From an uncultured Bacteroidales bacterium (GTDB lineage: Bacteria; Bacteroidota; Bacteroidia; Bacteroidales; Bacteroidaceae), in NCBI GenBank assembly GCA_902779165.1, contig CACZAN010000008.1, forward strand, positions 1-64,000: 64,000 nucleotides of DNA. The letters run 5' to 3'. Numbering within the stretch: position 1 is the stretch's first letter; the number at the start of each line of letters is the position of its first letter. Below, piece by piece: positions 52,401 through 60,977 of this stretch. Position numbers and translations under genes: made by a program. The notes under the pieces were generated by a model. That model did not search any database. It saw only the letters and a list, made by a program, of their open reading frames with translations, and was not told the origin of the DNA.

Positions 52401-52993
52401 CATCGAATCGCGTGAAGGGTGAGATTCGTCAGGGCGACACCAACCGCAGCGTCTTCAACCTCTTCCTCTCCGATGGCGAGAAGAGCGACCGCACCCGCGT
52501 GGTCATCAATCCCGAAGCAGGAATGGAGTACGAGGTCAACCGCGATGCTGCCAAGTTTGCTGCTATGGATGCTTCTGCTCTGCAGTTGAGCAGCACAGCC
52601 GCTGGCGTGGAATACGCCATCAACGAGCGTCCGCTCTCTGATGGTAGCGTGCAGTTGCAGGCTCGCTTCGGTAAGTCGGGTGACTACACCCTGCGTTTGG
52701 AGACCAAGGCTACTGAGAGTGTCATACTCATTGACGAACTCACCGGAACGGCCATGGAACTGAACGGCAGCGAGGGTTATACCTTCGCCGCTGAAGCTGG
52801 TGTCGCCGACAAGCGCTTCCGCCTGCTCATCAGCAGCACTGCCGATGGCATCGCAGAAGTCTCTGCCAACGAATTGGCTGGTGCCCGCGTCTACACGCTC
52901 GACGGCAAGCTTCTGCCTGCTGGCAAGCCCGCCACTTCCGGTATCTATCTGATTCAGCAGAACGGTAGCGTCCGCAAGGTATCTGTAAAATAA
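46439..52993 (+). CDS. Giant secreted BspA-like leucine-rich-repeat protein, 2184 aa
   Basis: An N-terminal signal/anchor (LLLVGLAIFIGGSIAWAS) is followed by a beta module with ITKVVFTCKAEG and then at least three jelly-roll-like modules, each opening with a phrase of the type NAGFDEDLTW, NADFSEGNINGW or NPTFDTDGTGW (probable carbohydrate binding). Residues about 1375-1680 carry BspA-like LRR_5 repeats (AFYSCDALEEVIVEEGVRAI). The C-terminus ends with a sorting-type segment (VYTLDGKLLPAGKPATSG then IYLIQQNGSVRKVSVK). BspA-like proteins bind host or glycan surfaces. No enzymatic domain is seen. The leader (AAATCATTATGA) resembles that of the next giant gene. Confidence 0.82.
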   Translation: MKRKVQKFRLLLVGLAIFIGGSIAWASTVGSGLAQQFGFFSEAEEVAVSYSEGKSLLEVIFDGSTDKYGDTTAGEQTIVKDGISLTVSNGILGSDYGEYRIYKGQTLTVASTVGKITKVVFTCKAEGDEQYGPGCFEAPETYYYEGNVGTWTGESDILVFTASTNQVRATSIVVTIAGEEPTEEYTDLTAQYLVNAGFDEDLTWISDGSKKGEAVRTTELSDRSIAYVTEDGSLYATVNPNTPKSRSDGRTFDATNGFVGQVKGWSWVTERENDACEWIYFGTLPYDLEAEAIPISDDGTTYLSVPSKPEEIDDDNNVGVMYLRAGWGGSCAYRQEFSLPAGNYELTYQACNVNVNTSLSGTNLCNVQVTSSDGETVTFADSEPFDVIGQWTKHVIPFSVEGEGLCVVELGFQSANGSSNINPWVCFDDVRLFSGKQGSEPVVPSKWDEPEYPTPVIEPVDIEDGGAYYIYNVGCKQYLTGANNWGTQISVTQDGAPNMSVVAEAAQIESDGTIVSGYRLRINGTFENGQGRTFTETYLFRDGEESGFIDWNNQNRNKIFIFTKDNSGYYRIQTTTEYDMFPDASVQYACAYNPGGAVQFNVWETDVEDVKYIEWAFVAYDADNQEALQIYDARLELYELLNSADAVGVDTDVAGAVYTNDQATLEEIENAIATLKTEINRAIFEKEWAEASEDNPLDVTEYCMQNADFSEGNINGWTCTFKNGTTATNVGFQSAYYSNNGEALTGAIYNEYGDYAYLDNFIEAWSQSSFNNGILGNAELSQTIYGLPAGEYMLVCDAIATDQYRDNNPVSGVQIFLANASGMESVQEIATYNGNPEHFTVRFISDGSGSLTCGLRTKNTNANWIAADNFRIFFYGKALSPGAAYLKLTLESTVIDYEGVACNAVLKEAYIEAFGTATELVGNEEATSEECAAQAEKLKAAYEALKTSIADYATVPAIISELNKQLEIVKELNKEALTEAATTFIQNFAAAYEQSTLISEDITSAKQNFKAVVSEALTANMEPGDDLTLLITNPTFDTDGTGWNQEGTATVNYSFGTAEVYHQAFDFYQVIPAAAPGVYRLSCTAFNRMDGTTRTAKLYGGISEERLKLITDETSAYALYSDTEETHGDGTMFPSSTGDWPYDTRRVVNGQICFTPNSMEGANIYFGTLNPMTEQPYYSVSTQIVLPEQGDLRIGIKCEGNAEWVLWDNFKLEYVGSNDDVLADYLAQLKPYLSDDVYYQAALREDATTIVATAESGTLSDAEAYQVIGTMGNLIDMIQESVEAYATLTNAITIAEERLATTENISEDIATELQTLLDEAKGARNAGSYTNEEAKAKAAEISALSRRLQYDYLIIEMTQAGTLGDLVLDLVENFSDVKGITIIGPMNDTDIERVANMANLEYMDLSNAQLSRIESDLFQNHDALQTARLPKTLTYLGYRAFSDCDGLTSVTISGTLSTDNDSWNGEEAFYSCDALEEVIVEEGVRAIGYEMFENCYRLSKLTLPLSLTTIRNEAFRNCYSLSAIPLPGNLQSIDSYAFYRDNSEGYLYNGRYAYDEYGNYLGYRYDTIPNLCPKQIEIPAKVTSIGAYAFCNLGGLESVTLNEGLTSIGSQAFNNTAIRTATFPSTLTSVGNSIFNSGTHYTCLALNPPTASNGCPVQSPDTLYVPMLVTKAYKQATGWSQFKIVGADIMPNDITVNKQMRLDFASATIPEGYKPNITIQHTNVSVSSTSNPTTLGALEVKNGGTFSAGMLTLHGYNHAQRNYYYYNWGINNGYVPQYATLMTDGTMRADNIDITMSLTDGYWNFISTPYDVRVGDITCETAGTNWVIRRYDGEARAAVNLNNTWVNMGEDDILEAGKGYIMHCSYSNSRYNYCVFHFPALNNQNKNLIFSASDRTIQLAEYQSEYAHNRSWNLIGNPYPAYIEIGSMNLEAPITVWDGYSGYNAFSPIDDYYVLCPGEAFFVQRPLDQGSVTFPASARQSYYDVTGTSNRVKGEIRQGDTNRSVFNLFLSDGEKSDRTRVVINPEAGMEYEVNRDAAKFAAMDASALQLSSTAAGVEYAINERPLSDGSVQLQARFGKSGDYTLRLETKATESVILIDELTGTAMELNGSEGYTFAAEAGVADKRFRLLISSTADGIAEVSANELAGARVYTLDGKLLPAGKPATSGIYLIQQNGSVRKVSVK

Positions 52994-53007
52994 ATAAGGT
53001 GTAGAGT

Positions 53008-53035
53008 CCCCCTCAGGCCGCAATCCCTGAGGGGG
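53008..53035 (+). terminator. Intergenic hairpin between giant genes
   Basis: A perfect 10-bp stem (CCCCCTCAGG, loop CCGCAAT, CCTGAGGGGG) lies in the 88-nt gap. There is no T run, so it may act as an attenuator or mRNA-stability element rather than a full terminator. Confidence 0.55.
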
Positions 53036-53081
53036 CGCACCCCACATGTTTCAGATAAGCAAACCCTAAAACGTTATCATT

Positions 53082-56000
53082 ATGATCCGAAAATCATTCA
53101 GCATATTATTCCTGTGGCTGTGTGCGATGGGGCTGATGGCGCAGACGGATGGCTACGACCCCGTCAATCCGCCAAACCCTGAAGTTCCGGCTGTGACCTA
53201 CTTGCTGGTCACGTCGGCTCAACCAGCACAGGCAGGCTCGGCGAATGTGTCGGGCAGTAAATATACGGCAGGTTCCAGTGTGTATGTCTATACCTATAAT
53301 AATAATGGATATGTCTTCAAGCACTGGACCGATGGAACGAACATCGTTTCTACCAGCAGTAGTTTCTACTATACGATGCCCGCAGCCAACACCAGGCTGA
53401 CCGCCGTTTATGAGTATGACCCCGCCTCGCCGGATAACCCTAGTGGCGACTACACGAAGCCGCATACCTTGGCACTGAAGGCTTCACCCTCTCAGGGAGG
53501 TTACTTCAACTACAGCAGTAACCAGCAGTTCAAGCAGGGCCAGCAGCTCTCGCTCTACGCGTACTCAAACAACAACTATCAGTTCAAGCACTGGGAGTAT
53601 CAGGGTAAGATTGTGAGCACGGACAGACGTTACTACTACACGATGCCCGATGTGAACGTGGAGCTGGTAGCCGTCTTCGAGTACAACCCCGCCAGTCCGC
53701 AGGATCCAGGCACAAACTCCTGGAATCCTGAAACCGGAGAACTCATCATGGACGCCTTCCAGAAGGATAATCTTTCCAATGCAATCTACAATGTCACGGG
53801 AGGCAATACCGAGAATGTGCAGACTCTGATTGTCAATGGCGAAATCAGCGACTACGACATAGGCAATATGGGAGGATACGACTTCTCAATTATTGACTTC
53901 AGTCGTTGTGCTGGGGCAACCTATGTCCCCTCATGGAGTTTTGAGAACAACACGACGCTGACCTCTATCTCCCTGCCGAGCAGTATCACCAGCATTGGTT
54001 ATTATTCGTTCTACAACTGCGAGAGCCTGACCAGTGTCAGTTGCTATGCCACCGTTCCTCCCACTTTGGAGAGCTATGTCTTCGAAGGCATCAAGGACAA
54101 CCTCGTCATCTTCGTGCCTGCTGAAAGCATCGACCTCTATCAGGAAGCCAACGGTTGGAAGGATATGACCATCCTGCCGCTGCAGAGTCAGGTGAACGCC
54201 CTCGAAGTAAACCTGCCTGCTGGTAGCGAGGACGGCCGCTTCAAGAATATGTTCATCGAATTGGTGAATACCAACAGCGGCCAGCGTATGCGCTATGTTA
54301 TCAGTGACCGCACGGCCTACACCTTCCAGAACCTGATGCACGACACTAAGTGGAACGTCTATGTGAAGAATGCCGCAGGCCAAGTACTTGGTCAGATGGA
54401 AAATATTGAGATGCAGACCAGCGATCGCAGTGTGACCTTCTCCAGCCTCGTTGAGCCACAGACCGTCAAGGCCGTTGTTCTCGCTCCCAACGGCACGGAC
54501 ATTACCGGTCAGTTGTCCTTCACCTGGATGAATGCCGACGGCACGTATCTCGGTCAGGGCACCAGCGTCAGCGGTATCCTGCCCATTGACAACGCCGCCG
54601 TCATCCTGCGTGCCACCTTGCCACAAGCGTTGGCTATGCAATACCAAATGCTTGCCGACACGACCTACGTGGTTCAGGATTCAGAGAACGTCATCAAACA
54701 GACGCTTACCATGCTACCCACAGCCAAGCTGAAGGGTCTGGTGCGTGATGTGCTGACGAATGTTGCTCTTGAAGACGCTACCGTGACGGTCAGCCAGACT
54801 CTGAACGGCAAATACAGCAAGGCTTTCACTGCGATTACCAACGCTCAAGGTGTCTACAACATCGATGCGTTCGATGCTCCCACGAGCATCACAGCTGTAG
54901 CTGAGGACTACATCAGTAAGACCGTTCAGTATGAGGTACTTCCGACGGAAGAAGGTGTGGCAACTCTGGAAGACATCACCTTGAAGAGTATCAATGGTGC
55001 AACCATCACGGTCGGTTTCACTTACACCCAGAGTGCTGTAGCTGGAACGCAAGGCGAGTCGCAGGAGTACTATGCAGACTACCAGAACGTCGCTTATACT
55101 ATCCGCGACATCACCGCAGGACGTGACATCCGTGAGTTCAACGTGCAGTACCCGCAGATTGTATTGCTCGAAGATGTAGATCTCGGAGACAGCCTCCAGC
55201 TCACCGCCACCAGCAAGACGGGTGCATTCCTGCCCGTGGTTGCCAAGGGGCAGGTGGATGAGTTGAACCGTGCTTCTGTCACCTTCAATATCAAGCAACT
55301 CGGACAAATCTCTGCCACCTTTGTTACTACAGAGAATCCTACCGTCAACGGCATCCTCTACGATGCTAAGGGCAAGTTTGTGAAGAATGGCACCTACTCC
55401 AATGCGTCCCTTAGTTTCAAGGACCTGACAGATGGTGACTATACCCTCGTCACCATGGGTAACAGCAAGCTTTTCAACACTGTCTATGACCTGAATAAGT
55501 TCAGTCAGGCCGGTCTCGTGGACGGCACGGACTATGTAACGTCTAAGGTCACAGTGAAGAGTGGTGCTATCTCAACTGTGAAAATGGCATACGTCCCCTT
55601 CTTCGACGAGAGCAAGCTCTACTACACAGGCGACAATACCAGCTTCACGGTGAACAAGACGCAAATCACAGCGGGCAACTACCTGACCCTGAACGGCCGC
55701 ATCGACTTCAAGTCACTTTATGCCGCTGGGGTCTCCGACGTGAAGCTCATTGTTGATATGCCTGAGTCGTGCTCATTGGTGGATAACTCCGTCATGGTCG
55801 GCAATAGCCTTGCTACCTATCTCTCCGTACCTGGCCGCGTCACTATCCCAGTCACAACTATCGGCGAACGCATTCGCTTCTGCATCATCCCGACTGCAGG
55901 TGGTGACTATGCCCCGAGTGCCAGTGTTCAGTTTACCTACAACGGTCAGGAAGTCACCCAGCCCATAGGACAGGCGAACTTCTCCGTGAAGGATTTGAGC

Positions 56001-59000
56001 ATTAGTGTTCCAAACGTGGTGGCAAAGACGAGCATTTCTGTCAGTGGTATGGCCGTAGCTAAGAGCCAAGTAGAGGTCTATGATGGTGAGAAGTTAATAG
56101 GTCAGACAATGGCATTAGCTAATGGTTCTTGGTACACTACTTGTCAACTGGAGAATCCTTCCAATTTGTCCAAGCACCAAATATATGCAAAAGTCGTGAC
56201 GCCACAAGGACTGCAGATGCAATCAGAGACCAAGGAATGCATGTATGACCGATTTGCTTTGGAAGCAAAATCTGTGAAGATGTCATTCTACAATGGTTGG
56301 CTGAGAAAGACCGTTGAGGTGAATTTCGACTTGCAGAACAAGACCATTGACGCTTCGTCATATATGTTCTATACAGGAACGGACATTACGTTTATTGCCG
56401 ATCTGACCAACAATGACCCAAGTGTGATCCAAAGCGTTACTATTAAAGTTTATACGGACAGGAACAACTGGCGTGATCTTGAAGCAACGTACAATAAGAA
56501 TATGGACCGCTGGGTTGCTGTAGAACGATTTGAGTCTGATGAACTGCCGATTGGCGTCAAAGTCGAATTTGAAGCGGAACATGATTACCTGCCCGATATG
56601 CAGGAAGGTCTCGCAGAAGCTGCTAACATTGAACAGCTGGTAAGCGAATACAAGTCGAAGATGGAGCTTCTGGAGACGTTGTTTGCACAGATGGATACTT
56701 CCGATGAATCTGATCAGGCATTAAAGGCGATTGCTGAAAGCCTCGGATTAGAATACACGTATGAAGAAGTGATTGATGAGAATACCATCGGAAAGACGGA
56801 AGAAGAGATAGAAGAATATCTTGATGGTATCTATGATCAGGTTATCCAAGAGGATGATGAGCTTCTGGCAACCGTGGAAGGATTCGCTGCATGGTTTGAT
56901 TTACAAAAGACGTTTGAAGATACCTTTGGTAATGGAACGACCTATAAGCTATCAAATTGTAATGGTCTGACTCCTGAGAGCCTTTTGGCAGATGGCTTTG
57001 AAGCCACTTTGATGGCCGATAATACTACCGTCTATACTAAAGCCAGCGAGGAAGCTATCACTTTTGTAAACTTTGATCAAAACTTAGTCGTTACAATAAA
57101 CCTGCCCGAAGAAATTGCACAACTCTACCGTGTAAGAAGAAATGTGACAGCACAGGAGTTTGCACAGAAGGTACAGGAAGTTTATAGTAAGATTAAAGAT
57201 ACGATCGAGACCATCAACAACATCTTCGATGACATCACCAAGACAGCTCAGAAACCCATTGAAGCTATTGAGGAAGCCATCAAGAGTCTGGAAAGCAGAT
57301 CGAATCAGGTACGTAATTGGAAGAATCTTTGTACCAATAGCAAAACAAAATGGTGGAAATGGCGCCTTGAAGAGTTCCGCCTCCAAAAGGCTCTGTTCTC
57401 CGCACGTATTGCACGTGGCATTTGCAAGCCCATTGTCAAAGGTCTGTTAAAGTGCCTCCCCGTAGCTGATTACATTTCTACCTTATATGATTGCTATAAA
57501 GATGCAGACAAGATTTGGGCAGTATATAATACGATTCCTGATCCTTGCAAGGATGATCAGGCTAAGGCTACTCAATGTCAGGTGAAGTGCTATGGCGCCC
57601 TTACGACAGTGGCGACCTTTGCCATCGCTGATGTCTTAGGTAATTTCACCGCAGATGCGGAAATCGTGGGTGGTGCATTAGCTTCCGTGGCAACAGCAGG
57701 AACTTCGTTAACTGCAGTTGCATGGGGTATTGTACAAAAAGTCGCTGTTCAAATCGGTAAATTAGTTGTCAAGAACCTCATAACCGATGGTCTTGTTGAT
57801 AGTGCAAAGAAACAAATAGCGACTCTTAAATGTAAGAAGAAGAAAAAGGATGATGATGATGATGATAAGCCTTACCCGACAATCGATCCTATACATGATC
57901 CCTCCGGCTATGTCTATGAAGGTGTGCCTTCCAACCGCCTGCAAGGCGTAACGGCTACTTGCTACTACAAGGAAACTGGTGAGGATATGTATGGCGACCC
58001 GTATGAAAAAGAAGTGTTGTGGGATGCTGAAGAGTATGCTCAGGAGAACCCGCTGTTCACCGATGAATACGGAATGTATCAGTGGGATGTCCCACAGGGA
58101 CTCTGGCGTGTGAAGTTTGAGAAAGAAGGCTATCAGACGACTTACTCCGAGTGGCTGCCCGTGCCTCCGCCTCAGCTTGACGTGAATATTGCCATGACTC
58201 AGGCCCGTCAGCCTGAAGTAAAAGAAGCCAAGGCTTATGAGGATGGCGTGGAAGTCGAATTCGACAAGTACATGCTGCCTGAGAGTTTGATGACCGATAA
58301 CATCATCGTCAAGAAGAATGGCGAGAAGATTGACGGTACCATCCAGTTGCTCAACAGCGAAAGCACTGATGAGGACAATGAAGACGGTCCGAAACTCGCC
58401 TCCCGCGTGAAGTTCGCTACACCCGAAGGTGTACAGCTACTCAGCACCGACGAGGTGACGGTGATAGTCACTACGAGCGTGAAGAGTTATGCCGGCGTGC
58501 CCTTGCAGGAGACCTACTCGCAGACCTTCGACGTGGAGAAGGCTGTCCGCAAGATTGCTGCAGACTCCCTGTTTACCGTCCTCTATGAAGGAACGCGTAC
58601 CTTGCAGGTTGCAGCCCTTCCCGCAGATGCAGCTGTCGGCAAGACGCTCCGTGTACGTGCTCTCTCCACCCTCATTGCTGACATCTCCGGCGAAGGCCTG
58701 ACTCCGCAGGAAGACGGAACCGCCATCATCAAGCTCAACGACGAAGGACAGGCCACGCTGACCGTCAGCGGCGAGCTGCCTGGCTCCACAGCTCTGCAAT
58801 TCAGTATTGATGACACCAAGATTACCGGACAGACCCTCGTGAAGGTTGATAAGGCCGCTTCGCTGGTGACACCCAATCCGCGTGCTTCTCGTGCTTCGGG
58901 CAGTGCTGTTTACCGCGGCACGCTCATCAGCTTGAGTTGCGAGAACGAGAATGCCAAGATATGGTACACGCTTGACGGCACTTGCCCCTGCGATCCTGCT

Positions 59001-60236
59001 ACGGCTCTCGTCTATAGCAAGCCCATCGCCATCAACGATGACGCAGTGACCATTAAGGCCATGGCTCAGGCTGAAGGCTTCGAGGAGAGCGAAGTGGTGA
59101 CTTTCGAGTACACTGCCAAGCAGAATACTCAAGAACTGGCACTCAGCGAGGGCTGGACTTGGATTTCACACAACGTAGCTACCAACCTTACGCTGGAGAA
59201 ATTCTCCGAAAAGACGTTAGAGGTGAAGAGCCAGACACGCGCCGTCATCCGCGACGAGGTCTTAGGTCTCTTTGGTAACCTGACGGAACTGATACCCACC
59301 GAAGCTTATAAGGTGAAGATGTCTGAAGCTGCGAAACTTGCTGTCAGCGGCGATGCCTTCAATGCTACAAAGGGTGTCATCAGCCTCAGTAAGGGTTGGA
59401 ACTGGATTGGCTACCCGATGGATCAGATTATGACTCCCACGGAGGCCCTGACAAATCTCTCCGCATCGGATGGTGATATGCTGGTCGGTCTCTCAGGGTC
59501 GGCAGATTACATCGATGGTGAATGGATTGGCGATCTCGAAGTCATGACACCGGGTCAGGGCTACATGCTCAAGACAGGTGCTTCTTCAGACCTGCTCTAC
59601 AATACCAGCATCGTATCGAAGGCCGCATCACTGATTCACGGACGACTGTTTATAAACGATTCTCCGTGGAGTGTGGACGAACACGCTTATTCCAATGTTA
59701 TGCCGATGCGTGCCCAGCTCTACCGTGAAGAGATCTTGACTGACGACGATGAGTTCACTGTGGCAGCATTCAACGGTACGGAGTGCCGTGGTATCGGAAA
59801 GTACGTGAAAGGCGTTATCTTCATGAATGTTCACGGCGAAGGCTCGGAAGACATTACCTTCCTCGCTGCTCATAACGAGAAGGACTACATCGTGGATATT
59901 CAAGAGTCTCTGTCCTTCCAAGCTGATGCTGTTGGCAGCTACCGTGCTCCCTTCGCCTTGCATCTCGGCGATGAGACGGTAGGTGTTGAAGAACGTTACA
60001 GTCAGTTGGGTGTATGGCCTACTTTGGCAACGACAGAAATTACCGTTAGCCTCGGTGGCAAGCCTATCGAACGCCTGACCCTGACGAGTGCAGATGGAAG
60101 GATGCAGCGCATCCAGGCTACTGGTGCTACTCAGCAGGTGGTTAACGTGTCGAATCTGCCTGCGGGCATTTACATTGTAGCAGCCCAAAGTGGCGGCGAG
60201 TACTTCTATAAGAAGATAATGAAAGTGAACAACTAA
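53082..60236 (+). CDS. Giant secreted multidomain protein with canonical T9SS C-terminal domain, 2384 aa
   Basis: Signal peptide (ILFLWLCAMGLMAQ). Two InlB-type repeats (about 40-115 and 125-205), an LRR_5 patch near 290-360, carboxypeptidase-regulatory-like folds near 545-630, then a long, partly helical, Cys-rich region (about 1190-1580) with a hydrophobic stretch near 1500-1565. A run of five Lys and six Asp at about 1585-1596 is followed by a PSGYVYEG beta-fold, a chitobiase-type repeat (IWYTLDGTCPCDPAT) and GWTWISHNV/GWNWIGYPM modules. A DEFTVAAFNGTECRGIG module sits near 2225. The end has a full type IX sorting domain (LPAGIYIVAAQSGG ... KKIMKVNN). It is 20 nt before the dockerin-like gene. 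Confidence 0.82.
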   Translation: MIRKSFSILFLWLCAMGLMAQTDGYDPVNPPNPEVPAVTYLLVTSAQPAQAGSANVSGSKYTAGSSVYVYTYNNNGYVFKHWTDGTNIVSTSSSFYYTMPAANTRLTAVYEYDPASPDNPSGDYTKPHTLALKASPSQGGYFNYSSNQQFKQGQQLSLYAYSNNNYQFKHWEYQGKIVSTDRRYYYTMPDVNVELVAVFEYNPASPQDPGTNSWNPETGELIMDAFQKDNLSNAIYNVTGGNTENVQTLIVNGEISDYDIGNMGGYDFSIIDFSRCAGATYVPSWSFENNTTLTSISLPSSITSIGYYSFYNCESLTSVSCYATVPPTLESYVFEGIKDNLVIFVPAESIDLYQEANGWKDMTILPLQSQVNALEVNLPAGSEDGRFKNMFIELVNTNSGQRMRYVISDRTAYTFQNLMHDTKWNVYVKNAAGQVLGQMENIEMQTSDRSVTFSSLVEPQTVKAVVLAPNGTDITGQLSFTWMNADGTYLGQGTSVSGILPIDNAAVILRATLPQALAMQYQMLADTTYVVQDSENVIKQTLTMLPTAKLKGLVRDVLTNVALEDATVTVSQTLNGKYSKAFTAITNAQGVYNIDAFDAPTSITAVAEDYISKTVQYEVLPTEEGVATLEDITLKSINGATITVGFTYTQSAVAGTQGESQEYYADYQNVAYTIRDITAGRDIREFNVQYPQIVLLEDVDLGDSLQLTATSKTGAFLPVVAKGQVDELNRASVTFNIKQLGQISATFVTTENPTVNGILYDAKGKFVKNGTYSNASLSFKDLTDGDYTLVTMGNSKLFNTVYDLNKFSQAGLVDGTDYVTSKVTVKSGAISTVKMAYVPFFDESKLYYTGDNTSFTVNKTQITAGNYLTLNGRIDFKSLYAAGVSDVKLIVDMPESCSLVDNSVMVGNSLATYLSVPGRVTIPVTTIGERIRFCIIPTAGGDYAPSASVQFTYNGQEVTQPIGQANFSVKDLSISVPNVVAKTSISVSGMAVAKSQVEVYDGEKLIGQTMALANGSWYTTCQLENPSNLSKHQIYAKVVTPQGLQMQSETKECMYDRFALEAKSVKMSFYNGWLRKTVEVNFDLQNKTIDASSYMFYTGTDITFIADLTNNDPSVIQSVTIKVYTDRNNWRDLEATYNKNMDRWVAVERFESDELPIGVKVEFEAEHDYLPDMQEGLAEAANIEQLVSEYKSKMELLETLFAQMDTSDESDQALKAIAESLGLEYTYEEVIDENTIGKTEEEIEEYLDGIYDQVIQEDDELLATVEGFAAWFDLQKTFEDTFGNGTTYKLSNCNGLTPESLLADGFEATLMADNTTVYTKASEEAITFVNFDQNLVVTINLPEEIAQLYRVRRNVTAQEFAQKVQEVYSKIKDTIETINNIFDDITKTAQKPIEAIEEAIKSLESRSNQVRNWKNLCTNSKTKWWKWRLEEFRLQKALFSARIARGICKPIVKGLLKCLPVADYISTLYDCYKDADKIWAVYNTIPDPCKDDQAKATQCQVKCYGALTTVATFAIADVLGNFTADAEIVGGALASVATAGTSLTAVAWGIVQKVAVQIGKLVVKNLITDGLVDSAKKQIATLKCKKKKKDDDDDDKPYPTIDPIHDPSGYVYEGVPSNRLQGVTATCYYKETGEDMYGDPYEKEVLWDAEEYAQENPLFTDEYGMYQWDVPQGLWRVKFEKEGYQTTYSEWLPVPPPQLDVNIAMTQARQPEVKEAKAYEDGVEVEFDKYMLPESLMTDNIIVKKNGEKIDGTIQLLNSESTDEDNEDGPKLASRVKFATPEGVQLLSTDEVTVIVTTSVKSYAGVPLQETYSQTFDVEKAVRKIAADSLFTVLYEGTRTLQVAALPADAAVGKTLRVRALSTLIADISGEGLTPQEDGTAIIKLNDEGQATLTVSGELPGSTALQFSIDDTKITGQTLVKVDKAASLVTPNPRASRASGSAVYRGTLISLSCENENAKIWYTLDGTCPCDPATALVYSKPIAINDDAVTIKAMAQAEGFEESEVVTFEYTAKQNTQELALSEGWTWISHNVATNLTLEKFSEKTLEVKSQTRAVIRDEVLGLFGNLTELIPTEAYKVKMSEAAKLAVSGDAFNATKGVISLSKGWNWIGYPMDQIMTPTEALTNLSASDGDMLVGLSGSADYIDGEWIGDLEVMTPGQGYMLKTGASSDLLYNTSIVSKAASLIHGRLFINDSPWSVDEHAYSNVMPMRAQLYREEILTDDDEFTVAAFNGTECRGIGKYVKGVIFMNVHGEGSEDITFLAAHNEKDYIVDIQESLSFQADAVGSYRAPFALHLGDETVGVEERYSQLGVWPTLATTEITVSLGGKPIERLTLTSADGRMQRIQATGATQQVVNVSNLPAGIYIVAAQSGGEYFYKKIMKVNN

Positions 60237-60256
60237 TGTAAAGAAAGGAATCCCCT

Positions 60257-60949
60257 ATGAAAAAGAAGATTCTCTTTACCCTGCTTAGTATCCTCCTGCC
60301 GCTCGGAATCCGAGCGCAGGAGGCACACTGGCAGTGCGACGAACATGACTTCCAGTATGATAAGACTATTTATGTGTCTTTGGAACTGGAAGACCAACGA
60401 ATAACTGACTTGTCGAATTATGACATTGCTGCCTTTTGTGGAAATGAATGTCGCGGATTCGTGGATGTGAAAAAGAATGAGATATTGGATACCCCTTCGG
60501 GGCAGGTCGCGATACTTCGTGTCCGCACCAATAATCTTTCTGCATCTGAGATTATCACCTTCAAGGTCTATGACAAAACCGAAGAGGAAGAAATCAATGT
60601 CGCGAATACAAAAATCACCTTCTCAGATGAAACGGCCGTTGGGTCGGGCAGTTCTCCCTTCAAACTCGACATCACCATACGGTATACACCTGGTGATACG
60701 AATGACGATGGCGAAATCGATTTAACCGATGCCTCACTGGTCTTTAGGTATTATACAGAATTTGATGAAGACATCGAGGCCATGACAGAAGCTGGTCTGG
60801 TATATAATATACAAGCAGCAGATGTGAATGGTGACGGCGAAATCGATTTGACCGATGCTTCACTGATTTTCAGGTATTATACCGAATTTGATGAAGACGT
60901 TGATGCCATGAATGAAGCAGGACTCACGGTCTTGATTCCTTCAAAATAA
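60257..60949 (+). CDS. Secreted dockerin-like protein
   Basis: A 230-residue exported protein: signal peptide (LLSILLPLGIRAQ, residues 1-20), then a beta-domain with the motif YDIAAFCGNECRGFV at 55-69, the same module as near residue 2225 of the upstream 2384-aa protein. The C-terminus has two calcium-binding repeats, GDTNDDGEIDLTDASLVF (146-163) and ADVNGDGEIDLTDASLIF (188-205), 42 residues apart. The DxNxDGxIDxxD loops are those of type I dockerins, which bind cohesins. The next gene encodes a cohesin-like domain, 28 nt away. Lacks a T9SS-type end, so it may be tethered through cohesin binding. Confidence 0.8.
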   Translation: MKKKILFTLLSILLPLGIRAQEAHWQCDEHDFQYDKTIYVSLELEDQRITDLSNYDIAAFCGNECRGFVDVKKNEILDTPSGQVAILRVRTNNLSASEIITFKVYDKTEEEEINVANTKITFSDETAVGSGSSPFKLDITIRYTPGDTNDDGEIDLTDASLVFRYYTEFDEDIEAMTEAGLVYNIQAADVNGDGEIDLTDASLIFRYYTEFDEDVDAMNEAGLTVLIPSK

Positions 60950-60977
60950 GAACGATAATAATCACAACTTTTTTCCT

